Below, one piece after another: positions 5,037-5,056 of a stretch of DNA of 5,056 nucleotides. The notes below the pieces were generated by a model, which did not search any database, was not told the DNA's origin, and saw only the letters and a list, made by a program, of their open reading frames with translations. A program made the position numbers and the translations under genes. Origin of the DNA: Clostridia bacterium (lineage in GTDB: Bacteria > Bacillota > Clostridia > Peptostreptococcales > Anaerovoracaceae); NCBI GenBank assembly GCA_024403005.1, contig JAKSSQ010000136.1, forward strand, positions 1 to 5,056, written 5' to 3'. Each line of letters begins with the position of its first letter. Position 1 is the stretch's first letter.

Positions 5037-5056
5037 CCCGCAAAGCTCCCCCTGGT

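Noticed and set aside
5034..5037. A prfB-like +1 frameshift site (TGA followed by C)
   Set aside because: The preceding codon GAC does not allow good re-pairing after a +1 slip, and no internal Shine-Dalgarno site lies just upstream. The zero frame also fits the hydrogenase family and codon use better.

Overview
The window looks like chromosomal DNA of a fermentative, strictly anaerobic Firmicute of the Clostridia type. This rests on a rsmD-coaD-(coiled coil)-tmcAL gene order, strong AGGAGG-type ribosome binding sites, GTG and TTG starts, and a hydrogenase-type iron-sulfur locus. Base composition is moderate (about half GC). Codon use is biased toward AAG, GAA, ATC, CAG and ACA, most strongly in the redox genes. 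All genes lie on the + strand, and I cannot name the genus.

Positions 1-2691 are a tightly packed housekeeping operon. It holds the 3' three quarters of rsmD (16S rRNA guanine-N2 methyltransferase), coaD (phosphopantetheine adenylyltransferase), a 176-residue coiled-coil protein of unknown function, and tmcAL (tRNA-Met cytidine acetate ligase). Two junctions share a single base (rsmD/coaD and coiled coil/tmcAL). The other has a 9-base gap with the Shine-Dalgarno site laid over the previous stop codon. The four genes are evidently cotranscribed and serve ribosome and tRNA maturation and coenzyme A synthesis.

Positions 2692-2811 are the only intergenic region, and it is dense with signals. It has TTTCGG/CCGAAA inverted repeats running out of tmcAL, a TTGT...ACAA palindrome resembling a Rex operator with one extra central base, an extended -10 element, an 8-bp hairpin followed by a T run (terminator), and a perfect AGGAGGT site. 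The putative start of transcription falls inside the 5' arm of the hairpin. The element could therefore stop transcripts arriving from tmcAL while sparing those that start here.

Positions 2812-5056 begin a redox operon. A TTG-started 611-residue flavoprotein joins the C-terminal 4Fe-4S domain of NuoF to a GltD/NfnB-like FAD and NAD(P)H module. It overlaps by 7 bases the start of a gene whose product matches the N-terminus of NuoG and of [FeFe]-hydrogenase HydA (one 2Fe-2S and one His-Cys 4Fe-4S site). Together they would pass electrons between NAD(P)H and, probably, protons.

The most notable observation is that this last frame is closed after 131 codons by a TGA. The six full codons behind it, plus the partial codon at the edge, still look like the hydrogenase family, with the TGA sitting where I recall a conserved tryptophan. 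This could be a nonsense mutation, an assembly error, read-through, or UGA read as Trp. None of the five other genes here uses TGA as its stop.
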